Part shown: positions 1-7,838 of the stretch, one piece after another
How the letters are laid out: every line of letters begins with the position of its first letter
Numbering within the stretch: the stretch's first letter is position 1
From: Microseira sp003486305
GTDB taxonomy: Bacteria; Cyanobacteriota; Cyanobacteriia; Cyanobacteriales; Aerosakkonemataceae
Reading direction: 5' to 3'
Length of the DNA: 22,440 bases
NCBI GenBank assembly: GCA_031969655.1
Contig: DALYJX010000120.1
Location: forward strand, 1 to 22,440
Program-made: the position numbers and the translations under genes
Notes under the pieces: generated by a model
What the model was told of the DNA's origin: nothing
Seen by the model: only the letters and a program-made list of their open reading frames with translations
Databases searched by the model: none

Positions 1-439
1 CTGCTTTGACTTCGCCGCGTCTGGTGATAATTTGCTCGGCGGTATAAAGTGCCATCACGGCTTTAAGGACTTCTTCAATTGCTGGGTTAATAATTCGCTG
101 CACGACTTCACTTTCAGCGCCAATTTGTTGAAAAACTGTATTGGCTTTTTCTGGGATTATATGCCAATTTAGCGCTACATCTGTGTAGACATCTTGAAGG
201 TCTTTTGAGGCTGCTTGCGCGGGGATTTGGTGTTTTTGTACGCGGATGCTGAGTTTTTTAACGGTATTGACAATTGGGACAATTAAGTGTATGCCTTCGT
301 CTAAAACTTGTTCTTGGACTTGACCGAATTGCATGATAACGCCGCGCTCGCCTGCGTTGACAATGACGAAGGGTTTGAAGGCGATGGTGATGATGAGTAG
401 TAAGATTGCGATCGCTGCGCCGAAAATCGATGATTTCAT
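1..439 (-). CDS. Prohibitin-family (SPFH domain) membrane protein, C-terminus beyond window
   Basis: The reverse strand reads from an ATG at 439 to the window edge, giving 146 codons with no stop. The first ~22 residues form a hydrophobic anchor (IFGAAIAILLLIITIAF). An SPFH/Band 7 domain follows: VNAGERGVIMQFG, then DEGIHLIVPIVNTVKKLSIRVQ, then a stretch ending with GAESEVVQRIINPAIEEVLKA and TAEQIITRRGEV. These blocks match bacterial prohibitin homologues, which form membrane-anchored ring or scaffold assemblies and often influence membrane proteases. The gene starts 11 bp after the stop of the upstream Uma2-like gene on the same strand, so the two are probably co-transcribed. HflC/HflK are related alternatives, but the spacing and motifs fit prohibitin better. 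The C-terminal coiled coil lies outside the window. Confidence 0.85.
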   Translation of the reverse strand, partial: MKSSIFGAAIAILLLIITIAFKPFVIVNAGERGVIMQFGQVQEQVLDEGIHLIVPIVNTVKKLSIRVQKHQIPAQAASKDLQDVYTDVALNWHIIPEKANTVFQQIGAESEVVQRIINPAIEEVLKAVMALYTAEQIITRRGEVKA

Positions 440-450
440 AGTGCTATAAG

Positions 451-1221
451 TTAAAATTGTTCGGGGTTGATGCCTCGTTGTCGCAATTGCTCGATCAAAG
501 CTTGATAGCGCTGTTGTTGTTGTTGTCGCAGAATTTGCTCTTGTTCGAGAGAGGCTTGCGCCAAGTCGGCGCGCTGACGTTCTTGTTCTCTGAGTTGATC
601 GAGTTCAACGGGTGTGAGGAACTTTTGTCCATCGGGGCGATAAATTTCTAGGGTGTCTTGTTTGAGTTCAAACCGAATGCCTAAACGAGGACTAATCCAC
701 CCATTGATTGCTTCAATAGGTTCTAACCAATCTCCAGCACGGGTAAACCCCGTTAATTCTATCTCGTCTGGGTCATAAACATAATATTCTTCTACTCCAT
801 AACGTTGATAAAACAGCGTTTTTTGCAGCATTTTTGTAGCGCGATTCCCAGGAGAAAGAATTTCAAAAACGACTTGGGGGGGAAGGTTATCTTCTTCCCA
901 TTGTTTGTAGGAACCTCTATCGCCTTTGGGTCTGCCAAAGACAACCATTGCATCGGGTGCAGTGCGAATGGTGTTATTTCCTTGAGTTGGATACCAAAGC
1001 AGATCGCCTGCGATAAAGACGTTATCGACGTTGGCAAACAAGATTTCTAGATTTTCTTTGATAACAACAATCCAGCGAAATTGTTTGGTATTGTCTGCGA
1101 TTGGTTGTCCGTCGCTATCAGGGTAAATAATTTCTGGGGCAGTTTCAGCTCTTAGTTGCTGTACCATGCTGTTTTTGCTTGGAGGGGCTGATTTTAATTT
1201 TAGCTTTACTCGAATGCCCAT
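451..1221 (-). CDS. Uma2-family (DUF820) endonuclease-like protein
   Basis: 256 residues. The restriction-endonuclease-like core shows the family motifs: PDAMVVFGRPKG (first acidic position, about residue 89), VVFEILSPGNR (second acidic residue, E) and a later lysine in the helix MLQKTLFYQRYGVEEYYVYDP. This corresponds to the PD-(D/E)xK fold annotated as Uma2. The family is strongly expanded in cyanobacteria and its biological role is mostly unknown. After the core comes a long Gln/Glu-rich coiled-coil tail (about residues 205-256) ending in RGINPEQF, a common ending in this family. The ATG at 1221 is supported by AGAGG about ten bases upstream. An in-frame ATG at 1167 (MVQQLRAE) is an alternative start closer to the typical family N-terminus. 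The gene precedes the SPFH gene and diverges from the PAS kinase. Confidence 0.85.
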   Translation of the reverse strand: MGIRVKLKLKSAPPSKNSMVQQLRAETAPEIIYPDSDGQPIADNTKQFRWIVVIKENLEILFANVDNVFIAGDLLWYPTQGNNTIRTAPDAMVVFGRPKGDRGSYKQWEEDNLPPQVVFEILSPGNRATKMLQKTLFYQRYGVEEYYVYDPDEIELTGFTRAGDWLEPIEAINGWISPRLGIRFELKQDTLEIYRPDGQKFLTPVELDQLREQERQRADLAQASLEQEQILRQQQQQRYQALIEQLRQRGINPEQF

Positions 1222-1289
1222 CGCACAAGCGCCTCTACTCCCTCCGGCGGTATATATGCTCGATCAAACTTGTTATAACTGGTGATTAA

Positions 1290-4200
1290 TTGGGAGCGTC
1301 GGCATTTGGGCGTATGACTTTAGGCAACATAGAAGCGGCACTTCATACCGAGCGGGATTTTCTAGCTCAGGTTCTAGACCAAATTGGTGTCTTGGTCGTC
1401 GTTATTGACCTGAAGGGGAAAATTGTTCGTTTCAATCGTGCTTGCGAGGTAACAAGTGGGTACTCTTTTGAAGAGGTACTGGGCAAGTCTTGTGGCGATT
1501 TGTGCTTAATTCCAGAACAAACAGGAGTGTTGGAGCAGCACAGAGAGTTTCCCAACCAGTGCGAAAATTATTGGGTCGCTAAGGATGGCACTTTGCGACT
1601 AATTTCCTGGTCTAATAATGCGATCGTTAACTCTTCTGGCGCTGTGGAGTATATCGTCAGCACGGGGATTGATATTACCGAAGGCAGACAAACAGAAACG
1701 GCAATGCGAGATAGCGAGGAACGACTGCGCCTAGCTTTGGATGCTGCGGACATGGGAATCTGGGACTGGAATCTTTTAACTGGGGTGGTGAGTTGGTCGC
1801 CGAAGTTGGAACAGATTTATGGTATTAAGCTTGACAGCTTAGAGGGAAGTTACGAACAATTTTTGGCGATTGTGTACGAGCAAGACCGGGGGAGGGTGAG
1901 CGATGCAATCCGCGCTTGTCGGGAAGAAAAACAAATCTACGATCTTGAATACCGCGTTGTTGCGTCTAATGGTGATATCCGTTGGGTGAGGAGCAGAGGT
2001 CGAGTTTTTTACGACGAAACTGGCGCGCCCGTCCGCATGGCTGGGGTAGACTTGGATATCAGCGATCGCAAGCAAGCAACAGCAGCATTACAAGCAAGCG
2101 AACGTTTTATTCAAAGCGTCGCCGATGCGGTTCCAGGCATTATTTATATTTACGACATTATCGAAAATCGCAATATCTATTGCAATCACCAGACGAGTGT
2201 GGTTTTGGGCTATACACCGGCAGAAATTCAACAGCTAGGAACCGCATTTTTCTCCACGGTGATGCATCCCGACGATCTGGCAAATATACAGGCAATGTTC
2301 CAAAAATTTGCCACAGCAAAAGACGGGGAAGTCATGGAAACCGAGTACCGCATGAGACATAAAAACGGTGAATGGCGCCACTTTTTGAGTCGGGATACTG
2401 TTTTTTTGCGAAATAGTGACGGTTCGCCAAAGCAAATTCTCGGTACTGCTTGCGATATTACCTCGCACAAACAAACTGAAGCGGCGCTGCGAAAAAGTGA
2501 AAACCTTTATCGCACTCTGGCGCAAAACTTTCCTAACGGTGTGGTTCTGTTGTTTGACCACAACCTGCGCTATTCGATCGCCGAAGGGCAGGGATTACCG
2601 CTGGTTGGTCTTGACAAAGAAACTATGGAAGGAAAAACGATTTGGGAAGTTTATCCACCGGAAATTTGCCAAGAAATAGAGCCAATTTATCGGTCAGTTC
2701 TTGTTGGGGAAGAGATCGCTTGGGAAATGCCGTTTCGCAATCGCAACGGCTACGTGCAGGCGCTGCCGGTAAAAAACGAGCAAGGAGAAATCTTTGCCGG
2801 GATGGTGGTGGTGCAAGATGTTACCGAGCGCAAAATTGCCGAAGATTTACAGACGAAATTGATTACCTCTTTACGGGAAAGCGAAGAGCGATTTCGCTGT
2901 TTAATTGACCAAGCTAGAGATGGAATTTTTGCGATCAATTCAGATGGTTGGTTTGTTGAAGTTAACCAGCGCTCGTGTCAAGATTTAGGATATACCTATG
3001 CGGAACTGTTAACTTTAGGACTTTGGGACCTCGACCCAACTTGGACTGAGGAAAGATTTGCAGAATTATTCAAGCAGCAGAGGGATCTCAGAGGCGATGA
3101 TACCTTTGAAGCTGCGATCAAACGCAAGGATGGTTCGACTTTTCCTGTGGAAATCCGCGTCGGATTGTTAGAGTGGAACCATCAGCAATATATACTCGCT
3201 TTGGTGCGGGATATTACTAAGCGCAAGCGAGCCGAACAGGTACAAACTGGATTAATTGAGTTTCTCCAAGAAAGCGATGAGCGCTTTCGTCAGATGGCTG
3301 AAAATATCCGCGATATTTTCTGGATGCGTCAGGTAAATCCGCCCCAATTACTTTATATCAGTCCGGCTTACGAAGAAATCTGGGGTCGCAGTTGTGCGAG
3401 TTTATACCAGGAGCCTTACTCGTTTCTCGATGCCGTGCATCCAGAAGATCGCGATCGCGTGCAGGCTGCCTTCGATCGACAAATCCAAGGCGAATCAACC
3501 GATATGGAGTATCAAATAATACATAATAACGGAGCGGTTCGCTGGGTTCACGATCGCGGCTTTCCGATTCGGAATCCGTTAGGAGAAGTATACAGAATCA
3601 CAGGAATAGCTGAAGATATTACGGAGCGAAAGTTAGCCCAGATGGCGATGCAACAGGCGAAAGAAGAGCTAGAAATGCGAGTCACCGAACGCACGGCAGC
3701 ATTAACGATCGCCAATCACGAGTTGCGACAGGAAATTACCGAGCGCAAAATTGCAGAATTAGCGCTAGCAAAAAGTCAGCAAGAATTAGAATTGTTTTTC
3801 TCCCAATCGTTGGATGGTTTCTTCTTTATGATGCTGGACGAACCGATCCTCTGGGATGATACGGTTGATAAAGAAAAAGTTTTAGATTATGTCTTTTCTC
3901 ACCAGCGGATTACAAAAGTCAACGATGCGATGCTGGCTCAATACGGCGCTACAATAAAGCAGTTTATAGGGCTGACTCCCCAGAATTTATTCGCCCACGA
4001 TCTAAATTATGGCTTCCAGGTATGGAAGCAATTTTTTGATGTGGGAAGATTGCACGTTGAAACTAACGAGCGCAAGTTAGACGGGACGCCAATTTGGATT
4101 GAGGGAGATTATATTTGTCTTTACGACGAAAGTGGTAGGATTGTCGGACATTTTGGCGTGCAGCGGGATATTAGCGATCGCAAATTAGCCCAGCAGGCGC

Positions 4201-6095
4201 TGCAAGACAGCGAGGAACGCTTCCGCCAATTAGCGGAAAATATCGACAGCGTTTTCTGGATCAACGATCCCAAGACGAACGAGCTGATTTACGTCTCTCC
4301 CGCCTATGAAAAAATTTGGGGCAGAAGTTGTGCCGAATTATACGCGACCTCTAAATCTTTTCTAGATGCGATCCATCCGGAAGACCGATCTCGCTTCGTT
4401 GCTTCTATGATCGAACATCCTGAAGGTGACAACGATCAAGAGTATCGAATTATTAAGCCCGATGGGTCAATCCGCTGGATACGCGATCGCGCGTTTCCCG
4501 TGCGCTCGAGCAACGGGAAAGTATACCGCGTTACCGGGATTGCCGACGATATCAGCGATCGCAAGATGGCAGAGCAAGCTCTGCAAGAAAGCCAAAAACG
4601 ATATACCCTAGCAGTGAGCGCCGGAAAAGTCGGCGTTTGGGATTGGAACCTCGAAACCAACGAAATTTATGTCGATCCGCTGTTAAAAGCGACTCTGGGC
4701 TATGCTGATGGCGAAATTTCAAACCATATCGACGAGTGGGGCAAGTTGGTGCATCCTGACGACAGCGAAAAGGTAATGGTGGTGGCGGATGCCTACTTGC
4801 AAGGATCGACATCGGAATACATCGTCGAACACCGGATGCTGCACAAAGATGGTAGCATCCGCTGGTTTCTCGCTCGCGGCACGGCGATTCGAGATGCATC
4901 GGGTAAGGCGTATCGCCTGATGGGAACAGATACTGATATTACCGAGCGCAAGTTGGCAGAAGCAGCGTTGCTCAAAAGCGAGGAAAGGTTCAGATCTTTA
5001 GTTGCTAACGTACCTGGGGCAATTTATCGCTATGCCTGGGATTCTCACCAGACAATCGAGTATATTAGCGATGCGATCGCCTATATTTCCGGCTACAGCC
5101 CAGAGGAATTTATTGGCAACCAAGTTCGTACATTTACCAGTATTATCGATCCCCAAGACATTCCACTGGTGGAAATTTCCTTGCGAGACGCGGTAGCTCT
5201 TAAAAAATCTTTTGCGATGGAATACCGCATTGTGCAACCCGATGGCAGTATCCGATGGGTAGCCGATCGAGGTCAAGCTAAGTACGGCGAGTCGGGTGAA
5301 GTTTTGTGGATCGATGGGGTAATTTTTGATATCAGCGATCGCAAACAAGCCGAAGAAGAAATTCGTAACGCTTTGGCTAAAGAAAAAGAACTCAACGAAC
5401 TCAAAACCCGCTTTATTACAATGGCCTCCCACGAGTTTCGCACGCCCCTTAGCACTATTTTATCTTCGGCGGATTTACTCGAATACTACGTCGAAGAGAA
5501 CTCAACCGAAAAACAACTCCAACATATCCAGCGAATTCAAAATGCTTGTTTGAATATGACTCAGCTATTGAACGATGTTTTAGTAATTGGCAGGGCAGAA
5601 GCCGGAAAACTAGAGTTTAAACCATCACCGATTAATTTGGTGCAGTTTTGCCGCGATTTAGTCGAAGAAATGCAACTGGGTGCTGGCTATCAGCACAGGA
5701 TTACCTTTGAACTGGTCCAAGACCGATTACCGATGACCGAATTTATACCTTGCCTCGATGAAAAACTGCTGCGATACATTCTGAACAACCTGCTCTCGAA
5801 TGCGATAAAATATTCGCCATCTGGGGGAAATATTTCTCTGAGGCTCGATTATCAAGATAACCATGTTATCTTGCAGGTAGAAGATGACGGAATAGGCATT
5901 CCCCCAGAAGACAAAGACCACTTATTTGAACCTTTCTATCGGGGTAAAAACGTTGATAATATCGCTGGAACGGGATTAGGATTAGCCATTGTTAAAAGGT
6001 CGGTGGGCTTACACGGTGGACAGATTGATTTTAATAGTAAAATCGCTAGGGGGACTACATTTACTGTTACCCTGCCTTTGGATGGCAATGGTTAA
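1290..6095 (+). CDS. Multi-PAS sensor histidine kinase (ten PAS domains), soluble
   Basis: 1601 residues, no membrane segment. I count ten PAS domains, most ending in the PAC-type D(I/V)(T/S)xRK motif, starting near residues 20, 149, 274, 407, 536, 667, 837, 979, 1109 and 1235. Linkers of the SEERF/SDERF type separate most of them. PAS6 and PAS8 are close relatives (both have IWGRSCA and SFLDA(V/I)HPEDR). Between PAS6 and PAS7 lies a longer coiled coil of the ELEMRVTERTAAL type. The catalytic core follows: HisKA with ASHEFRTPLSTI (phospho-acceptor His1381), N box NNLLSNAIKYSP, G1 box VEDDGIGIP and G2 box GTGLGLAIV. It should autophosphorylate in response to cytoplasmic signals such as redox, gas or small ligands; no cofactor-binding residue identifies the signal. 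The frame opens with TTG at 1290; ATG at 1314 (MTLGNIEAAL) may be the real start. Its likely partner is the REC-kinase 34 bp downstream. Confidence 0.9.
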   Translation: MGASAFGRMTLGNIEAALHTERDFLAQVLDQIGVLVVVIDLKGKIVRFNRACEVTSGYSFEEVLGKSCGDLCLIPEQTGVLEQHREFPNQCENYWVAKDGTLRLISWSNNAIVNSSGAVEYIVSTGIDITEGRQTETAMRDSEERLRLALDAADMGIWDWNLLTGVVSWSPKLEQIYGIKLDSLEGSYEQFLAIVYEQDRGRVSDAIRACREEKQIYDLEYRVVASNGDIRWVRSRGRVFYDETGAPVRMAGVDLDISDRKQATAALQASERFIQSVADAVPGIIYIYDIIENRNIYCNHQTSVVLGYTPAEIQQLGTAFFSTVMHPDDLANIQAMFQKFATAKDGEVMETEYRMRHKNGEWRHFLSRDTVFLRNSDGSPKQILGTACDITSHKQTEAALRKSENLYRTLAQNFPNGVVLLFDHNLRYSIAEGQGLPLVGLDKETMEGKTIWEVYPPEICQEIEPIYRSVLVGEEIAWEMPFRNRNGYVQALPVKNEQGEIFAGMVVVQDVTERKIAEDLQTKLITSLRESEERFRCLIDQARDGIFAINSDGWFVEVNQRSCQDLGYTYAELLTLGLWDLDPTWTEERFAELFKQQRDLRGDDTFEAAIKRKDGSTFPVEIRVGLLEWNHQQYILALVRDITKRKRAEQVQTGLIEFLQESDERFRQMAENIRDIFWMRQVNPPQLLYISPAYEEIWGRSCASLYQEPYSFLDAVHPEDRDRVQAAFDRQIQGESTDMEYQIIHNNGAVRWVHDRGFPIRNPLGEVYRITGIAEDITERKLAQMAMQQAKEELEMRVTERTAALTIANHELRQEITERKIAELALAKSQQELELFFSQSLDGFFFMMLDEPILWDDTVDKEKVLDYVFSHQRITKVNDAMLAQYGATIKQFIGLTPQNLFAHDLNYGFQVWKQFFDVGRLHVETNERKLDGTPIWIEGDYICLYDESGRIVGHFGVQRDISDRKLAQQALQDSEERFRQLAENIDSVFWINDPKTNELIYVSPAYEKIWGRSCAELYATSKSFLDAIHPEDRSRFVASMIEHPEGDNDQEYRIIKPDGSIRWIRDRAFPVRSSNGKVYRVTGIADDISDRKMAEQALQESQKRYTLAVSAGKVGVWDWNLETNEIYVDPLLKATLGYADGEISNHIDEWGKLVHPDDSEKVMVVADAYLQGSTSEYIVEHRMLHKDGSIRWFLARGTAIRDASGKAYRLMGTDTDITERKLAEAALLKSEERFRSLVANVPGAIYRYAWDSHQTIEYISDAIAYISGYSPEEFIGNQVRTFTSIIDPQDIPLVEISLRDAVALKKSFAMEYRIVQPDGSIRWVADRGQAKYGESGEVLWIDGVIFDISDRKQAEEEIRNALAKEKELNELKTRFITMASHEFRTPLSTILSSADLLEYYVEENSTEKQLQHIQRIQNACLNMTQLLNDVLVIGRAEAGKLEFKPSPINLVQFCRDLVEEMQLGAGYQHRITFELVQDRLPMTEFIPCLDEKLLRYILNNLLSNAIKYSPSGGNISLRLDYQDNHVILQVEDDGIGIPPEDKDHLFEPFYRGKNVDNIAGTGLGLAIVKRSVGLHGGQIDFNSKIARGTTFTVTLPLDGNG

Positions 6096-6129
6096 TTGTT
6101 ATTTGTCAATTACCAATAACCCATGACCC

Positions 6130-7251
6130 ATGACTCAAAAAATTTTAGTGATTGAAGATGAGACAACAGTCGGTCTTAACATTAAAGAAATCCTGGAATC
6201 GGGAGGATTCGATGCGATTGTTGCAGCAGACGGCAAAATTGGCATTCAAATGGCAAAAGAACAATTGCCCGATTTAATTGTTTGCGATATTATGATGCCG
6301 GATATCGATGGATACGGTGTGCTGACAGCGTTGCGCCAAGATGCGGCAACGGCAACAATTCCATTCATATTTTTGACGGCAAAAACCACGCGCGATGATG
6401 TGCGTCAAGGAATGAATTTAGGAGCGGATGATTATCTGACTAAACCGTTTAGGAGAAAAGAATTATTAGATGCGATCGCTTCCCGACTCGCCAAACAAGC
6501 CAAGGTGAAGCAACTGCAAGAAAAAATCGAAGAACTGCAAGAACTAGATCGGCAAAAAGATGAACTGATTTGGACTGTGAGCCACGATTTGAGAGCGCCG
6601 ATTGCTAATATAAAATTAATCGCCGAAACTTTAAGACTTATATCCCCAAATGCAGAGCAACAAAAACAGTATCTAAATATATTAGAAACCGTCTGCGACC
6701 AAGGAAACGATTTAATTAATAACCTCTTGACTTGGCGAAAGTTAGAAGCCGCAGAATATACACTTGAGTATGAAAATATTAACCTTGAATACTGGTTGAC
6801 AGGATTGCTAGAACCCTTTGAAATTCGCACGCGCGATCGCCAGCAAATATTCAGAATTAAAATTCCGTCAGACTTGCCACCTTTCAGAGTCGATACAACC
6901 GGCTTAAAGCGTATTTTAACAGAACTGCTCAATAATGCCTGCAAGTATACATCCTCTGGTGGAAAAATCAAATTTCAGGTGATTTATCAACCCGCTTCTT
7001 CTGCTAAAAATCCTGGCGTAATGAGTTTTATTATTGCTAATGAAGCTGAAATTCCAGAAACCGATCTTCCCCATATTTTTGAAAAGTTTTATCGAGTGAC
7101 TCACAGCGATGCCCAGTTTCAAAGCGGCACTGGGTTAGGATTAGCCATTGTGCAGCAGCTTGTGGAAAAACTCCAAGGAACAATTCAAGCAGAAAGTAGC
7201 AGCGGATGGACAAGATTTACGGTTAAATTACCTGCTTTAGGTAATGGGTAA
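6130..7251 (+). CDS. Response regulator receiver-histidine kinase hybrid (REC-HisKA-HATPase)
   Basis: 373 residues. REC domain 1-120 with acidic pair E9/D10, phospho-acceptor D53 (VCDIMMPDIDGYG), T83 and K105 (LTKPF) all present. A coiled linker (about 121-146) leads to a HisKA helix with WTVSHDLRAPIANI (His152) and an HATPase domain with N box LTELLNNACKY and G2 box SGTGLGLAIVQQL. The G1 box is degenerate: IIANEAEIP at about 301-309 lacks the DxGxG glycines, although the N, F (IFEKFYR) and G2 boxes look intact. REC-first kinases of this kind are common in cyanobacteria and act as relay proteins. The position 34 bp after the ten-PAS kinase suggests that D53 receives phosphate from it. There is no DNA-binding domain. 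The final residues (GNG-stop) and the spacer before the ATG both resemble intergenic heptamer repeat sequence. Confidence 0.9.
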   Translation: MTQKILVIEDETTVGLNIKEILESGGFDAIVAADGKIGIQMAKEQLPDLIVCDIMMPDIDGYGVLTALRQDAATATIPFIFLTAKTTRDDVRQGMNLGADDYLTKPFRRKELLDAIASRLAKQAKVKQLQEKIEELQELDRQKDELIWTVSHDLRAPIANIKLIAETLRLISPNAEQQKQYLNILETVCDQGNDLINNLLTWRKLEAAEYTLEYENINLEYWLTGLLEPFEIRTRDRQQIFRIKIPSDLPPFRVDTTGLKRILTELLNNACKYTSSGGKIKFQVIYQPASSAKNPGVMSFIIANEAEIPETDLPHIFEKFYRVTHSDAQFQSGTGLGLAIVQQLVEKLQGTIQAESSSGWTRFTVKLPALGNG

Positions 7252-7480
7252 TGGGTAATTGGTAATTGGTGAAGAGTCTTGTATTTTGATGGTTGTAGGG
7301 GCGGGTTTTACCAATAACTTTTGCTACCACAGATAACTGAACTAAACCCGCCCCTTTAGGTAATGGGTAATGGGTAATTGGTAATGGGTAATTGATGAAG
7401 AGTCTTGTATTTTGATGGTTGTAGGGGCGGGTTTTACCAATAACTTTTGCTACCACAGATAACTGAACTAAACCCGCCCC
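7236..7480 (+). repeat. Two tandem copies of a palindromic repeat (head TGTAGGGGCGGGTTTTACCA)
   Basis: Copy 1 is 7236-7354 and copy 2 is 7355-7480; the second has one extra heptamer. Each copy starts with TAATGGG/TAATTGG heptamers, then a near-identical block from GAAGAGTCTTG. It ends in an inverted repeat with perfect 11-bp arms, GGGGCGGGTTT and AAACCCGCCCC (7298-7308 with 7344-7354; 7424-7434 with 7470-7480), around a 35-nt loop. The first copy overlaps the end of the upstream coding region and supplies its stop codon. A dispersed copy lies at 21124-21186. The repeats could also terminate transcription between the convergent genes. Confidence 0.9.
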
Positions 7481-7838
7481 AGCCAATGCTTAGCAATTAC
7501 CAATTATATCATGCCCACTTGTATCGGCATCCCACGCTCTGCGGGTTTATCAATATAATTCGCCTTCGATCAAAGATTACTGGTAAAAACCGCCCCTACA
7601 AAACTGTTAACTGTACGAGCTTCAACACGAGGGGGCGGGAAAATCAACACTATGAGCTACAGAATCATTGATTACTGGTAAAACGCGCCCCTACAAAACT
7701 GTTAACTGTACGAGCTTCAACACGGGGGGGCGGGAAAATCAACACTATGAGCTACAGAATCATTGATTACTGGTAAAACGCGCCCCTACAAAACTGTTAA
7801 CTGTACGAGTCCGATACGAAAGAACTCGATATTACCAA
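7252..7838. other. Gene-free convergent intergenic interval made mostly of repeats
   Basis: 587 bp between two converging genes. It holds the two 119/126-bp palindromic copies (to 7480), about 95 bp of non-repeated sequence (7481-7574) with no recognisable gene, a 95-bp tandem repeat (7575-7809), and CCAATTA heptamers running into the stop codon of the kinase on the other strand. Open frames here on both strands follow the repeats and have no protein-like composition. Confidence 0.8.
7575..7809 (-). repeat. 95-bp tandem repeat, about 2.5 copies, same head as neighbouring palindromic family but inverted
   Basis: Units start at 7575, 7670 and 7765 (GATTACTGGTAAAA), exactly 95 bp apart; the third is cut short at 7809. 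Read on the minus strand, each begins TGTAGGGGCG(C/G)(G/T)TTTTACCA, which differs by about one base from the head of the 7236-7480 family. Each unit has a G-rich arm (GGGGGCGGGAAAATC, near 7631 and 7724) that can pair with the C-rich arm of the next unit (for example 7632-7637 with 7686-7691), forming chained stem-loops. There are no unique spacers, so this is not a CRISPR array. Confidence 0.85.

Noticed and set aside
1251..1279. TATAAC/TATATA boxes as promoters for the PAS kinase or the Uma2 gene
   Set aside because: No acceptable -35 hexamer at the right spacing on either strand; left uncalled.
2235..2561. Open frame of 108 codons on the opposite strand of the PAS kinase
   Set aside because: It is fully antisense to a well-supported PAS domain and has no recognisable protein features.
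6432..6971. 179-codon open frame opposite the REC-kinase
   Set aside because: Ser/Cys-rich mirror of the coding strand; the plus-strand domains are certain.
7223..7671. Open frames on both strands across the convergent interval
   Set aside because: They follow the tandem repeats, repeat the same peptide text (for example KGAGLVQLSVVAKVIGKTRPYN twice) and have no ribosome site.
7575..7809. Regular 95-bp repeats suggestive of a CRISPR array
   Set aside because: The whole 95-bp unit repeats, with no unique spacers, and no cas gene is in the window.
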